64,000 bases of DNA from Dioscorea cayenensis subsp. rotundata (Eukaryota > Streptophyta > Magnoliopsida > Dioscoreales > Dioscoreaceae), in the NCBI RefSeq assembly GCF_009730915.1, contig NC_052478.1:21928387-21992386 (forward strand), in the 5' to 3' direction. A program made the position numbers and the translations under genes. Within the stretch, counting starts at the first letter, position 1; the number at the start of each line of letters is the position of its first letter. Under the pieces are notes generated by a model. It was not told the DNA's origin and ran no database searches. It saw only the letters and a program-made list of their open reading frames with translations. Below, piece after piece: positions 35,437-48,041 of the stretch.

Positions 35437-38400
35437 TCATGTTACCACATCCTTCCCTTTGGGTTTAGGCTTTTCCTCCTCAGCATCATCTTCACCTTCA
35501 TCATCATCGTCATCTTCATTATCTTCTGCCTCATCAGCTAGCTTGGTTAACTCTTCCTGAATCATAATTTTTATGGATTTTTTCCTTGAAGTAAGATCCG
35601 TCTTGTAATGGTCAGCTGAAAGGTAAACATCCATTGTGAGTCACAAGAATATGATGACAAAATTTTTCTTGAAAGGAAAAAAAAAAAAACAAGCAACTGG
35701 ATGAGGAAGAGTGTACCAAGTTGCTTCAGGATGTCAGTAAAAGTGGCCTGCAATAGAGATATTCAGAAAAGTAAAATTGTAATGAAAACCAAATTAAGAA
35801 TTTACCAATAAGTAAGGCTATAGCCTAGAGTTATAAATTATTTTATTTGGGAATCAATGGCTTTCACAATGCATGCAAATAGATTTCAGCAGCATAATGC
35901 CATCAACCTTCTATTAGAGATCTACCTCCAGCTGGTGATGTTTATTTGCTAGAATTTAGTTTAACAAGCCAATCATGGTTACAAAAACTAATGATTAACT
36001 TGGAAAAACCAGAATCCAAGCGTATATTGCCTATGATAGAACTATCAAGGCATATGACCCATATAAAAGATTGCTCAAGGCGGAGTACAAAACTTTCTAA
36101 TTGGACAAATGAATTAGTAGTAACATACCGTGCTAAAATCAACTTCTTTCAAAATTTCACATATTTGCTCTCTCAATTCCTTCTTGCTTGGACCAGACTC
36201 TTTCCCCTCTTCAGTCTTAGCCTTCGCTTTAGCCACTCTTTTACCTTGAATAGACAAAATTCATGTATTAGATGAACTAGTCAGGTTCATCAGTGATGCA
36301 TCAAACACAATTTCAGACAAATGCTGTATTATGGCAGTCATTTTATTAAGAAAAGAAACTACACAATATTAAAAATTAATGTACTAGATCAATTAATCAA
36401 CGTCGTCAGTGATACATCGAACACAAGATTCACAAAAAAGTATTACACGTGTCAACAAGTTCTGACAAATACTTTTATTATTAAGAAACCACATGATTTT
36501 AAAAAAAAATCCATTCACAATTATTAATGATCCGAAATTCATCTCATCAATGTAAAATTACCTGTAGATCTTTCCTTTGTAGATGATCTTGGAGTGGATT
36601 TTTTTGGAGTATCATCATCTTTCTTTTTTCTTGAAAAGACCTTGTCCCCTGAACTTTTGTCCACAGACTTGGAACGTTTTGATGCTGATGTTTTGCCAGG
36701 GGTCTTACCTGTTGCTGAGCGTGGAGTCTTCTTAGGGCTTGTCGACAACTTTGACTTTACTGACCTAGAAGAGCCCCCTCTTTTGGAAATTCTCTTCTTG
36801 GCTTTTTTGCCTTTTCCTGAGTCATCTTCATCTTCCTCCTCTTCCTCTTCCTCTTCTTCAGGTTCTTCTTCTTCTTTTTCTTCTTCTTCTTCTTCTTCTT
36901 CTTGTTCAGAAGCAGATGCATCTTCCTTCCCCTCACTTGCAGACTGCTTATGAGCTTCATCCTCATGATGAACACCATTTTCACTGTCTTCGGCTTCATC
37001 ACCACCTTCTTCATCTTCTGTGTCTTCAACAGATTTTCCTCTTGATTTTGGTGTGCTCTCACTCTTGCTCCACATCTACCATTTAGAAGTAAATTGAAAA
37101 ACAAGAATGCAGCCTTGTTTACAGTTAGCCTCAATAAGAAATTCCATGCAATAATATGTAAAACACATGGATCTGTGACAGTATAAAGTTCACACTATAG
37201 TAATAGAAAAGGTTTCTTACAAAACAAATAATAACAAAACAGAACCCCTAACAAATAAACAGAGGCAATAGTGTCAACATATCCATCCTCAAAAACATGA
37301 TCCAAATCATTTTCGCTCACACTGTAGGTCAGGTATAAAAAGAACAACCAGAAGCTTGAACCAGAAAAAGAATAGGTTATTGTTACCCACAGAAAGGTTT
37401 CCTTTAAGAATTTGCCTTTTGTGCCTGCTCAGAGCATCTTTGGCCAAACGACTGCCATACAAGGAAAACTAGAACAACAGATTAAAGACACAGAGACCAG
37501 CCCTAGTGGTTACTGCCAATGAAACTTATTTTTAAAATGAACTTTGGTAACCTGGTGAGAAAAAAGTTTACCGTTGCATCTCTTTGTTGTGATGATTACA
37601 AGAACAACGGGAAATCACAGACATCATATTACAGAAAGTAAAATGATAAATGGAGAGTAAGCAGAGACCATTAAAAAAACAACAATGAAGCCTCACATAG
37701 TGCAGAAACATACCTTCCTAGACCTTTTTGTGGGTGTAACCTCAGCACTCTTTGATAGACTTCCTTTAGCAACACTCTTGCGTTTTCTTGATCTCGATGA
37801 AAGCTACAGTAAATCAGAACAAAATGTAATAAATCGCACAAAAATATGCAACATCTATAATGCACACACACAAATGTTTTGATTTATGATGAGACCTGCT
37901 CCTTCTCAGCAAGGACAACATCAGTTGTAACATGAGGTGCTGCCATGAAGTCCAGAAGTTTCACAACCAGATCCTCCTGTAAGCACATCTCATCTTAGTT
38001 TGATAAGTGATACTTTGAATTGGAAACCTACAATAAGATTCACAGTAATTAAGTGCAATAAGAAAAGCAAATACTACAAACCTTCCTTGTTGTAGCTTTC
38101 GCAACAGAAATATCAAATAAATCACATAAATCCAGTAATGAATCTTTTACACACTTGTCAAGTTTCTCCCTGATCTTAGCTCTTTGCTTTTCCTGAAATC
38201 AAGGAAAAGCAGATACAAATTTCAGGGCTGTCGTATACAACGAAATTATTTTCAGAATACAACTTATCTAAGCTCACATTAAAGGTAGTAGCTGTAGTTT
38301 GCAGCTTTGCGTAAGTCCAATCAACTGCTTACCTCATTTTCATGCCAAACAAATCCAGAAAACTGAAGGAGGTGGCTTCGGAAATTGACTGCCTACAAAT

Positions 38401-41337
38401 CGCAATGGTCAAGTAGATTAATAAATCAAGCAACATACACCCTGAACAGCATAAAGCCACTTAAAACTGCACCTGAAAAAAGCAAAACCCAAAATTCCAC
38501 ATTACTACAGAAGTACAATGAACAGTAAATGCCTTACCTTACACAAAACTTCAACTTAAGTGTAGTCATTCCGCAATTTAATTATATAACATCCTGAGAC
38601 TTCCTATCTCTATCAAAAGCAAAATTTTACCCAAAAAAAATCTCAACTGTTCCAAAAGAATGCGTATAATCTACCAGGTACCAAGACCAACAAGACAAGG
38701 TATCCATCAAATGATGAGCCAAATATGACCAAAGCGCACAAGGAAAAAGAATGTACTAAGAAAATATAGTATCCTGAAGCACCTTTCCTCTTCTTCCAAA
38801 AAGAGCCTGATGTAGGAATTTGAGATCAGCAGGTTTCTTCTTTGACAATTTGTATGCCACTGAAATCAAGAAGCAATAATTTAACAAGTCTTGATATGTG
38901 GAATCCAAAGAGAAACTCAGATCAAGTAACACAACATGATGTCACCATCTAACGAAAAAAGAGACTGATAACATAATCCTAAGAAACTTTTTCTTAAATA
39001 AGTTTAATCACAACAAACTCAAATAAATAGCATCACATCAATTAGAGTGTCATGTGCCATAGAATTCAGAAAGTATTTCAGTATCAGCAAAGCGACAATC
39101 CAATATATGATCAAGGCTAAAATGAAGTCAAATATATGTTGTTAATGGTCAAAGTCGCCAAATTTTGGAGGAAAATCTGTGTAAACAACATCGGTCAGTT
39201 TAATAGAATTTTGAAAAAGGAAGCCTATATATGGTCAAACCCACCTAACCGTGATAATAATAAAAATTAGCAGTCACAAGACAGAAAAAACTAGCATAAA
39301 AGGATTAGCAGTGAGAGTAGTCTTCATCAATGACATGTGACTTTGGGAAAACATTAGCTCCTAAGATGCCATAGTTTCATTCTTAGGCAAGGGAATGATC
39401 AAAGTCAAGATGGCAGACTGGTATAGTCGAGACTCGAGAATAATGGCACGGCCATCCAAGTTTATAATGGGTGAACCATAATACCTTTTTTCATAATGGA
39501 CTATGGTATATCTAATGCATCCTTCATGTCATTAGAAATCTTCAATGCTACCTAGTATTGGAAACGAGTCTCCAAATTATCTGCAATGGTGCAATCCAGA
39601 TGTTACACTGGCCTGGTTGTCCAAAATTATTATGGAGGAATCAAGTATAACATTTTCCTCCTAATGTGCCAGGGCATATCTACTACATGCTTCATGCCAT
39701 TAAAAACTTTAAATGCTACTTAGTATTGGAATTGATCTCAAAATTATCCACTCGACATTATACTGACATGCTTATGCAAGTTTGTTATGGATAAATGGTA
39801 CATAAATTTTTCTTCCTAATGGACCATGGTATATCTAATGCACGGTTCACATCATTAAAAACTTTACATGCTAGTAAACATTGGAAATGGAACTCAAAAA
39901 TATCTACAGAGATCCATTCTAGATTGTCTAGACATATGGGAAGTAAACTGGGTAAACTAATCAACATAAAAAATAATAGGTTCAACATTTCCAAAGATCT
40001 CAAGATCCACTGCCAGAATAAGGTTATAAAAATGTGAAATACAACAAGCTAAAAAAGCATAACAAAATACAGAAGTTGTAAATGTAGAAGTGAAGATAAT
40101 ACATGATGACAAATTTAGCAAAACTTAACAAATGCAACCGTCGGCAGATCTTAAACAAAATGAATGACCCAGGACATGATATTGAAAAATTGAATAGCCA
40201 CTAACAAAAATAATACCATTTGGAATATCCTTTAAAGCAGTACCACGGCCCTGAAATTGAAATGCCAAAAAGATAAATGTGAATAAAAATTGTTTAAAGC
40301 AACTAATGACAAAAATATGCTGCTACTTCAGGTATATATACCACCTTCCCAATTGAAAACTCCCTTGATGGTTCTTTCTCAATAACTTCCACCAACCTCT
40401 CGACTGTTTTCCTTTCACGTACAGGGCGATCAGTAGATGAGGCGAAGGGAGTACTGAAGCCTCCCTCACCTTGTGTCTCACTACCTTTCTTCTCTTTGCT
40501 TTCACTAGCCTTCCTGCCCTTTCCCTCTACTGATCTTTTTCTCTTCGTTCCTTTGGTCTTCTTATTCTCATCGGGCTTATCACTAGCATGTTCGCTATCC
40601 TTTCCCTCCAAAGTATCCACTTCTTTCATTTCCACCCCGGCTTCTTTATTCATCTCTGTACCTACTTTGTTCTTCCCATCATCCCCATCTTCTGCCTTGT
40701 CACCCTCCCCATCCTTCATATCATCTAGATTTCCTTCTTTGTCAACCCCATCCCCATCCTTCGCATCACTCCCTCCCTTGGCCCCCTCACCCTTCACATC
40801 CTCAGCCTCCACCATTTTCACATCATCAGCATCTTTCACATCTTCAGCTTCTGCCATATTAATATCCTCAACCTCCTTGACATCCTGGCCTTCTGTCGTT
40901 TTTACATCCTCATTCTCCGCTTCTTTTGAATCTTCAGTTTCAGAAATCTTTGAATTTTCTGCTTCAGTGGCCTTACCATCCTCTTCAGTTTTCACAGCCT
41001 CAGATTCCGTGGTTTTTGCATCATCATCCTTTGTTTTCACAGCCTCAGTTTCTACAGCCTTTGAATCCTCAGCCTTTGTGGTCTTCATTCCCTCAGTCTC
41101 TGAGATTTTCACATCCTTGACAACAGTGGTGCTATGACTTTCACCATCTGCATTATTTGTGCCCTTCACCTCTGCCTTGCTAATTTCTGCTCGCTTCTTT
41201 TCATCTGCTGCCTTCACACTGTTATCTTCAGCGTCCTTCTTCTCAGAAATAACATGCTCCGGCTTATCCTCTGGTGGAACAGAGCCATTTACATTCGTGG
41301 TCACCTCCACTTTGGAGGCAGGGTCCGGCTCGGCCAT
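35437..41337 (-). CDS. DEK-like: DEK-family chromatin protein
   Basis: Eleven exons from the start codon leftward: 40345-41337, 40217-40250, 38783-38859, 38333-38392, 38082-38192, 37896-37976, 37714-37803, 36562-37075, 36129-36244, 35717-35747, 35437-35615; 2286 nt, 761 aa. A long acidic Lys/Glu/Ala-rich N-terminus with degenerate repeats (1-255) is followed by STDRPVRERKTVERLVEVIE, GRGTALKDIPNVAYKLSKKK and the core KPADLKFLHQALFGRRGKAV, with LVVKLLDFM as a SAP-like helix. A second acidic/basic region has a poly-Glu run. The DEK C-terminal domain (KKELREQICEILKEVDFSTA to the DHYKTDL region) lies near 650-725, and the protein ends in an acidic tail. Plant DEK proteins bind histones and DNA and affect chromatin accessibility and flowering/stress genes. 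Confidence 0.92.
36838..36904 (+). repeat. TTC/TCC-rich trinucleotide tract coding poly-Glu in DEK
   Basis: On the plus strand the run is built of TCC, TTC and CTC triplets; on the coding strand it gives two long Glu blocks in exon 8. It is in frame, so length variation would be tolerated. Confidence 0.85.
39458..39945. repeat. Diverged tandem repeats of about 155-168 bp inside DEK intron 2
   Basis: Three related units begin at 39495, 39663 and 39818. Shared landmarks in order: a GGTATATCTAATGCA-like phrase, CATTAAAAACTTT(A/C)AATGCTA-like text, TAGTATTGGAA, AAATTATC, then AAGTTT..TATGG and TTCCTCCTAATG. The part from 39458 is the tail of a fourth copy. Copies differ at many sites, so the array is old. 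No coding content. Confidence 0.75.
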
Positions 41338-43268
41338 TCCAACAGAGCTCCCTACTCTACTCTATGTACGAAAAGAAGACAAACAAAGGAAAAGCTTATA
41401 GCCAATAGAGAATGGAGCAAAAGAAGAATAAATCAATCGCAAGAAGACTCACTTACAAGCATGAAATTGAAAAAAGGAGTAGGATCACAAAACCGAAACA
41501 TAGCATGAATCACAAAACAAGATAAATATCATAAAGGAGAGATCTTTCTTTCTCAAAAACAAAATTGAAAAATCCTAAAAAGACACAAAACCAAGAAGCT
41601 GAAAAATAGTAACTTTAAAATAATACCCTAAAAAACCCAGCGCTACAAAAGTTCGAATACACAAACACTTCCCACAAACCGGCAAAGAAAACCCTAAAAT
41701 GGTCTGCATAAATACAAAAAATTCAACAGCAAAATCATAGAATTCTCGCTTTTCTGCAGACAAACCAAGAATCACAAAACCCTAGCCGTACAATAAATAC
41801 AACCTAATAAACACAAAAAACACAAGCTCAAACAACAAAAATACTAAACAATCAGGAAAATTCACATAAACCATCACTGAATTGAATAAATAACAGACAC
41901 TCACCGGAGAATCAAAGCTTCAAAAGGTCGAATCGAAGGGGCTTCGCGTCCAGTGAAACAGAGAGCGGAGGGAGCGAATAATATAAAAACAAAAAAACAA
42001 AAACCAGAAAAAGGGAGAGCTTTTTCTTTAATTTTTCTTCGACGAAAGGGACCGATTTAATCGGGCGGACCCCAAACCCGTTTTCCAATCGGGTTTTATA
42101 TATATATATTTTTTTTAAAAAAAAATTGGGTCTTGATCGGACGGCGGAGATCAATCGTAGATAGCTTGATCATTATTCGCCGCGCCACGCGGCCGGGGGA
42201 ACAAGAATCCAAGAACTGGAGCCATATTGAACGGCTGCGATTTGGGAACGAGATTGTTTTAACCGTTGGATTAGTGTTTCTCAACTGAAGCTGAAGGTGA
42301 TCCGGATCTCTTTATCCCTGAGTCCTGACACAACCCTTCTCAGTCACAGAGTAGGAGCTTTATCTACGAGCCACGTTTCCATAACACTTCACCCATAAAA
42401 GAAACCAGAAAAACGACCCATCATTACTATTTGCCTCTCTCATGTGGTCTCTTTTTTTTTTGGGTGTACCTCCGTGCTGATCCCGAGGCATTATAATTCA
42501 CCGATACGTAATGATTATGATGATTTACAATGAAAAGTTGGTCTTTTTCTTATAAAAGCAATGATAAGATTAAAGACTATGATCCTCCTCCTTTATATAT
42601 ATATATATATATATATCTTCAATGTCCTGTCTAGTTCCTGTTCTAAGTATGATTATGTTGATGATGATGATGACTGTTATGAAACTATATAACTAATTGT
42701 GCTTAATTTCTCTGGTTTGATAAATATTAAAATTGAGCTAATGAATTGCAATATTTCTAAAAAACATTGAATTAATATTCACCAACCAGCTGTGAGAAAT
42801 GTAAAAGTATGTGTCATAAATCCACTTAAAGTCAATACTGCTGTTATCTCTTTAATTAGCCCCTTGGAAATTTAGCTCAAATCTTTGATTAAGGAATAAG
42901 GAATCTATCTAATGGCAATTTATGGCTAAATTAAGTGATTAATTGGACAACACTTGTACACCACCACCTTCACATTAATCTTTATCTAACACATAAACTC
43001 TTCCAGATTAATCAGAACTCATTTAACAATGCAATAACAACAATACCCACTGGAAAATTAAACAAGTCTGATCATGAAGTTGTTTCATGTATTATAACCA
43101 TGGATATACCAGGCTTCTTTTCTTGTTGGCTCACACCTATCCTATGTGCCCCTTTATTTTCACCAATTTATGTACTATGTATATAAATAGTATGCATAAG
43201 GATGGAAGGAAAGACAAGAGAGAGAGAGATCAGAGATCAGAGATCAGGTAGAGAATTAATTATAGTTA

Positions 43269-43269
<1 letters not shown>
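41338..43269. other. DEK leader/promoter and AT-rich spacer
   Basis: About 41338-41900 is A-rich on the plus strand and probably contains the DEK 5' leader with an intron (donor and acceptor-like sites near 41454 and 41365). About 42170-42300 is GC-richer promoter-like DNA. A (TA)n tract lies at 42594-42616. No other gene was found. Confidence 0.5.
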
Positions 43270-43302
<33 letters not shown>

Positions 43303-43503
43303 GTGAGCTATCAAGAGAAAGAGAAGGGATGGGGGTTTCAAATGCCTCTTCACTATCCAAGGTACAAGAAGGAGGACTACATGAAGATGGAGGAGTGGAG
43401 GTTGGACATGTTACTCTGCCAGTATGGCTTACCTTCCAAGGGCTCTTTGCAGGAGAAGAGGCTATATGCTATCACCACCTTTCTCTGGCCTTCCCAACTC
43501 TAA
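43270..43503 (+). CDS. Small DUF7722-like protein with poly-Met start
   Basis: Single exon, up to 77 aa. After a run of Met the body WGFQMPLHYPRYKKEDYMKM, EEWRLDMLLCQYGLPSKGSL and EKRLYAITTFLWPSQL matches a conserved family of very small plant proteins (DUF7722 as I recall), all of which end in an FLWP-type motif. Function unknown. The start lies in a tandem run of eleven ATG codons, so the true initiation codon cannot be told; the conserved body begins about residue 18. Confidence 0.7.
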
Positions 43504-43841
43504 TTAATTATTAATCACTCTTCATACATATATATATATATATATGTATGTGTATATATATATATAATTTTTATGTTTTAATTAACTGCTTTTTTACTGC
43601 TACTTTTTTTTGTTTTTCAGTAAAACAGTTATTTTGCTGCTGTACTGAATCTTATAAGTGAAATAATTAGTATCTGATTATAATATCTGACTTTAGATTG
43701 GGCATCTTGACTTGTGACTTGGTAGGACCTGTAGCAGTTGGTAGACTATATTTTACTGAACATTGTGCATGAATTTTTGTGTATGTATATAACAAGCTAG
43801 TAGTGTCAGTGGAGGGAGTTCAATCTTGTAAGTAGTAGTGT

Positions 43842-44471
43842 ATGGAGTACTCCATGGAGCTCAAGAAGACCAAGGACAACATGAAGAAGAGAACCATCCA
43901 AGTTCTCATTCCAATAACTCTTCTTTCATTCCTTTTGTCTTATTACTACTTTTCATGCATCTCATGTTTCATTTACTCTCAAAACCTTGCAATCAAGTGC
44001 TTCATACATAACAACAAGTGCCTCTTCCTTCTCTCCAACATCATCATAATATTTTTTGCTGCTGCTGATGCTGGTTTGCTGATCAGTTCTTCATCGATAT
44101 CCGGCAACAGCCTTTACGATGAATATGTTACTCATGTAGCAAGTCAATACCAACAAAACTCTCAAATCATGGAAGTAGAGTTTGTTACTGATCAGGTATC
44201 AGGCCATGATCATGAACAGAGCACTAATGAAGTACTCAAAGTAGAACTCTTTAAGGAGGAAAAAGTCATAGAAGAGTGTGTTCATCAGTCAATGAACTTA
44301 ATTATGGTTGAAGAGGGAGGAGAAGGAGAGAAAGAAGAAGATGATGAAGAAGAAGAAGAACAAGTGTTGGATCTTTTGGATATAGATGATCTGAATAGAA
44401 GGTTTGAAGAGTTCATAGCAACAGAGAAGAAGAAGTGGAAGTTGGAGGCTCTGAAGCTTGTCATGTTGTAA
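43842..44471 (+). CDS. DUF4408/DUF761-type membrane protein
   Basis: Single exon, 209 aa. Two hydrophobic segments (IQVLIPITLLSFLLSYYYFS, about 19-45, and CLFLLSNIIIIFFAAADAG, about 59-78) are followed by an acidic region with an Asp/Glu run and a C-terminal LDIDDLNRRFEEFIATEKKK. The last motif, LNRRFEEFI, is the DUF761 signature, and the paired membrane segments fit DUF4408 proteins (the group called cotton fibre expressed proteins). Function unknown. The start could be either of two nearby in-frame Met. Confidence 0.7.
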   Translation: MEYSMELKKTKDNMKKRTIQVLIPITLLSFLLSYYYFSCISCFIYSQNLAIKCFIHNNKCLFLLSNIIIIFFAAADAGLLISSSSISGNSLYDEYVTHVASQYQQNSQIMEVEFVTDQVSGHDHEQSTNEVLKVELFKEEKVIEECVHQSMNLIMVEEGGEGEKEEDDEEEEEQVLDLLDIDDLNRRFEEFIATEKKKWKLEALKLVML

Positions 44472-46173
44472 AAATTAACTGTTGTTATTCTCATGGTCTG
44501 TAAAATCTAATGTAAATTGATTGTGTATTTACCTCCTCCTCCTCCTCCTCCTCCTCCTTCTTCTTATTAATATATGCATCTTATTAATTCTATACCAAAT
44601 ATGAAGAATTAAAACTTGTTTATTCTCAATCAGGAATCAAAATATAACAATGTTTTTCATGCAGGAAAATTCAACATTGTAGTGTCGTCAGAGTTGATAC
44701 ATTAGCTGCATGACGTCCATGATGATCTCTATATTATATGAGAAGTAGGAAATGTGAGAAAAATTAAGAGAGTATGACTCTATTTAAATTTAAATTTTAA
44801 AATAGATCATCATCTAAAATATCTATTAGATTAACAAAGATCTAACTAATATACTTATTTAAATCTGTTTAATTTTATATTATGATGAAGATAATTTAAA
44901 TCTTAGTTAAATTTAAATTAAGATAGTATGTCGAGAGACTGAGATATGTATAACAACTACCAAACTAATTAAATCACAAATTGATAATCAAATAAGAAAG
45001 CAAAGTTGCTTGTTAGACTTGGAGTCTAATGTTTATGTCTATGTGATTTTCATTGTAATTCAGTTTACACAAATGAGCTATCCACTTGGAATTTTTATAT
45101 ATTTTCTCTCCTTCCACCTAATTCTACAATTTAAATTCGATCATTAAGATAGAATTTAAATAGATAAATATTGAGGGGAAAATAAACCTCCTTTTAATCT
45201 CATCTGTTTTAATTTAAAGAGATTTGATAAACTTCAAACAGACTTTAACTAAAAGATTACCCACCCTCCTCTTTAATCAATACAGTCTGCAATTTTGAGA
45301 CTTCACTGCAATCTTATCTATTGAATGTGGAACTATATTGAGAAATTTAGCAAACTTTTTATTCCGTAAGTGTTTTAGTTTAATCAATTTCATTTGACAT
45401 TCAAAACATTATATGAATGAATGCTATGATTAACATTATTAGCTTTTGACATTCAAAGTATGATATGTTTTTTTTACAAGGGAATCAATTGACTTAGAGC
45501 TGACTTTGAAAAATGTAGAGATGATGATGATGATGATGATGATGCTGATGATAATAATATCATGACACCTTCTTGTTTTATTTACAATTTAGAAGGAAAA
45601 CTTAAGTTTCTTTGTGTGAATTAAATGTTTGTAAAATGAGACTTGGTCAATTAAAGAGGTGAAAATTGTCATCAACTAATGTTTCCTTGCAATTAGAGTT
45701 GAGATTGTTTATAGTTGTGATGGGGACCTACACAATGACTTGTTGTGGTACATTGAAAAGAATGAGAAATCTAAATTAGTACATAATATATAAAAGATAG
45801 ATATGATGGTCTGATATTTAGGAGGACAGAGTCAATGCTGACAGTTGAGATAGATCATAGATCCCATCAGGATTTTAGATCCATAGGATGTGGGGGAAGT
45901 TTGAGCCTTAAAAAAAAAAAAATGTTAATACAAACACTTTCTTGGATTTTGTTTTGAGTGTGACAATCCTTTGGAGAATGATTTCTGAATGTCAAAACCT
46001 CACTGATTCCTCTGAACTCATTCTGAAAATAAAACAACTTTGCTCCAAAAAACCAAGGTGCAGTGACTGTCAATTATTCATGCTTTTTAGTTTTTGTAAT
46101 CTTGATTCAGTTATTTAGCAGAAATCAATTTTTTGTTTGCATTGCATGTTGATGAAAGTAAATGAAAATGCAG
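44472..46173. other. AT-rich spacer before the TPK gene
   Basis: No gene seen except that the missing first exon of the TPK gene should lie here or its leader. A (GAT)n tract is at 45521-45562 and a pyrimidine-triplet (CTC)n at about 44533-44555. Confidence 0.5.
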
Positions 46174-47336
46174 CAATAGATCTTCAGATCATGCAGTAAA
46201 ACTGGATGATGATACCATCAGAGAGCCTCTGCTCCCGGGATTATCAGAATCAACATCTGGTGCCAAGAAAAGGAAAATACGGCGATGTAAAACAGCTCCT
46301 GCAGCAGATATCTCACTGGAAAGACACAGCAACTGCAAAGATGTGTCTCCAGATCCCAAGTTCATGTTAACCAATCTCCAACCAAGCTTCAAACTAGTGG
46401 CCTTTGCACTAGCTGTCTACCTTGGTTCAGGCATGGTGTGTTTTTATGCTATCAGAGATCAAATTCAGGGCCACAAAACAAATGACATTCTCGATGCATT
46501 GTATTTCTGCATCGTCACAATGACAACTGTTGGATATGGTGATCTTGTCCCTAATAGTATTGGCTCAAAACTTTTGGCCTGTGCATTTGTGTTCATTGGC
46601 ATGGCAATCGTGGCAATCTTCATCAGTAAATCAGCTGATTATCTTGTGGACAAGCAAGAGGCATTGCTAGTCAGAGCATTACACAATCATAAAAACTCCG
46701 GTAAGGCGCATTTGATCAGGGAAACAGAGATGAGCAAAGTGAAGAACAAATTACTCATGACAGCAATGTTTATATCTGTCCTTATGCTAACCGGAACCGT
46801 GTTCTTGGTAAAAGTCGAGAAATTGAGCCTTGTTGATGCATTCTATTGTGTTTGTTCTACAATCACAACCTTAGGATATGGTGACAAGAGCTTCTCAACA
46901 GAATCCGGCCGCATTTTCGCCGTTTTCTGGATATTGATTAGCAGTGTCAGTTTGGCTCAGTTCTTTTTCTACCTTGCTGAACTGAAAGCTGAGCAGAAAC
47001 AACAATTACTGGCCAGATATGTACTTACAAGAAGGATGACATTTGTGGATCTTGAAGCAGCTGATCTTGATCATGATGGTTCTGTCAGGTATGGTATAAT
47101 ATTTATTTGTTCATGAATTAATTTCATGTAAAAGTTTTTTTTTTATATTAATTGAAATCTATGTTGTTTGTTTCTGCAGTGGGGCTGAGTTCATAGTGTA
47201 CAAGTTGAAAGAGTTGGGTAAGATTAGTGAAGAAGACATTGCACTTGTGATGGAAGAGTTTGATGATCTTGATGTTGATCATTCTGGGAAAATTTCAGCA
47301 TCTGATATTATAAATGCTCAATTTACTATACCCTAA
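46174..47336 (+). CDS. TPK: Two-pore potassium channel, TPK type (first coding exon not located)
   Basis: Tonoplast K+ channel of the TPK/KCO family, Ca2+-activated. Visible exons: 46174-47088 and 47180-47336. The exon at 46174 starts after an acceptor (ATGCAG) in an open frame without an ATG until 46364, so a short upstream exon supplies the start. Order of parts: a 14-3-3-type site RRCKTAP (RxxTxP), TM1 (LVAFALAVYLGSGMVCFY), pore 1 TMTTVGYGD, TM2, TM3, pore 2 TITTLGYGD, TM4, then two EF-hand-like loops (DLDHDGSVSGAEF and DVDHSGKISASD). Both K+ selectivity filters are intact. The C-terminus is short (INAQFTIP). Rice TPKa is the closest type recalled. Confidence 0.92.
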
Positions 47337-47726
47337 CATATTATTATATATTAACAACAACATACCATACCCCCACAAAATCAAAGTGATTTTTTTTTTT
47401 TTTAAAGCTTTATTTGTAGGGATTCTCAAATCATCTCTTGCAATTTTGATGCATCCCAGTTTTGAATTCTTTATTTGATCATTAGCTTTGTATATGTACT
47501 CCAATTTCTAATATAATTTAAATGATTTATTCTATATTATTTTAAACTTTGTTGTAATGTGATTTATTTATTTATTCATGCATTTGATAATTCTGAAATA
47601 AATAAGACGCTGGGAATAATATACAGTTGCACGAAAGTGTGCTCCTCTCGCCATCCAATCATATCGCGCCACGAAGATGGGATTTAAACCAGCTACACTG
47701 TTCCGGCGGAGCATTATGCTGTAGCC
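47337..47726. other. Spacer between convergent TPK and small membrane-protein genes
   Basis: AT-rich 3' UTRs of both neighbours; nothing else seen. Confidence 0.6.
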
Positions 47727-48041
47727 TCACTGGGATTTCGGGCGGGACTCCTCTCCATCGTTTGCTAGCTCTCCGGTATGGTCTTCCCGGTGACCGGCGA
47801 CGTAGTCCATGAGCTCCTCGCCGGTGATGGAACCGGAGGAATCGCCGTTGGAGGTAGGGGAGAAGCGGAGGAGGAAGGCGACGAGGGTGAGGAAGCAAGC
47901 GGTGGAGAGGAGAAGAGGCCAGAAGAAGGAGAAGACGGTGGAGAGGGTTGGGCCGTGGATGAGGAGAGAGATGACGGCGATTCCGGCGGCGGTGGCGGCG
48001 ATGTGGAGCCTGAATTGCAGGAGACGATCCTGGATAGCCAT
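47727..48041 (-). CDS. Small membrane protein of unknown function
   Basis: Intronless, 104 aa. Two hydrophobic stretches (LHIAATAAGIAVISLLIHG, about 12-30, and FSFFWPLLLSTACFLTLVAF, about 37-56) are followed by a hydrophilic tail with SGSITGEELMDYVAGHRED. GC content is higher than the surroundings, as expected for a coding exon, and a CTC-rich third-position pattern supports the frame. Such two-helix proteins are widespread in plants; I cannot assign a function. Confidence 0.7.
   Translation of the reverse strand: MAIQDRLLQFRLHIAATAAGIAVISLLIHGPTLSTVFSFFWPLLLSTACFLTLVAFLLRFSPTSNGDSSGSITGEELMDYVAGHREDHTGELANDGEESRPKSQ

Noticed and set aside
36594-36953. Plus-strand Ser-rich frame opposite DEK exon 8
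   Set aside because: Antisense of a Glu/Lys-rich coding exon; poly-Ser arises from the TTC/TCC tract.
40496-41137. Plus-strand 213-codon Ser/Phe-rich frame
   Set aside because: Antisense shadow of DEK exon 1, whose frame has proper start, splice phase and family motifs.
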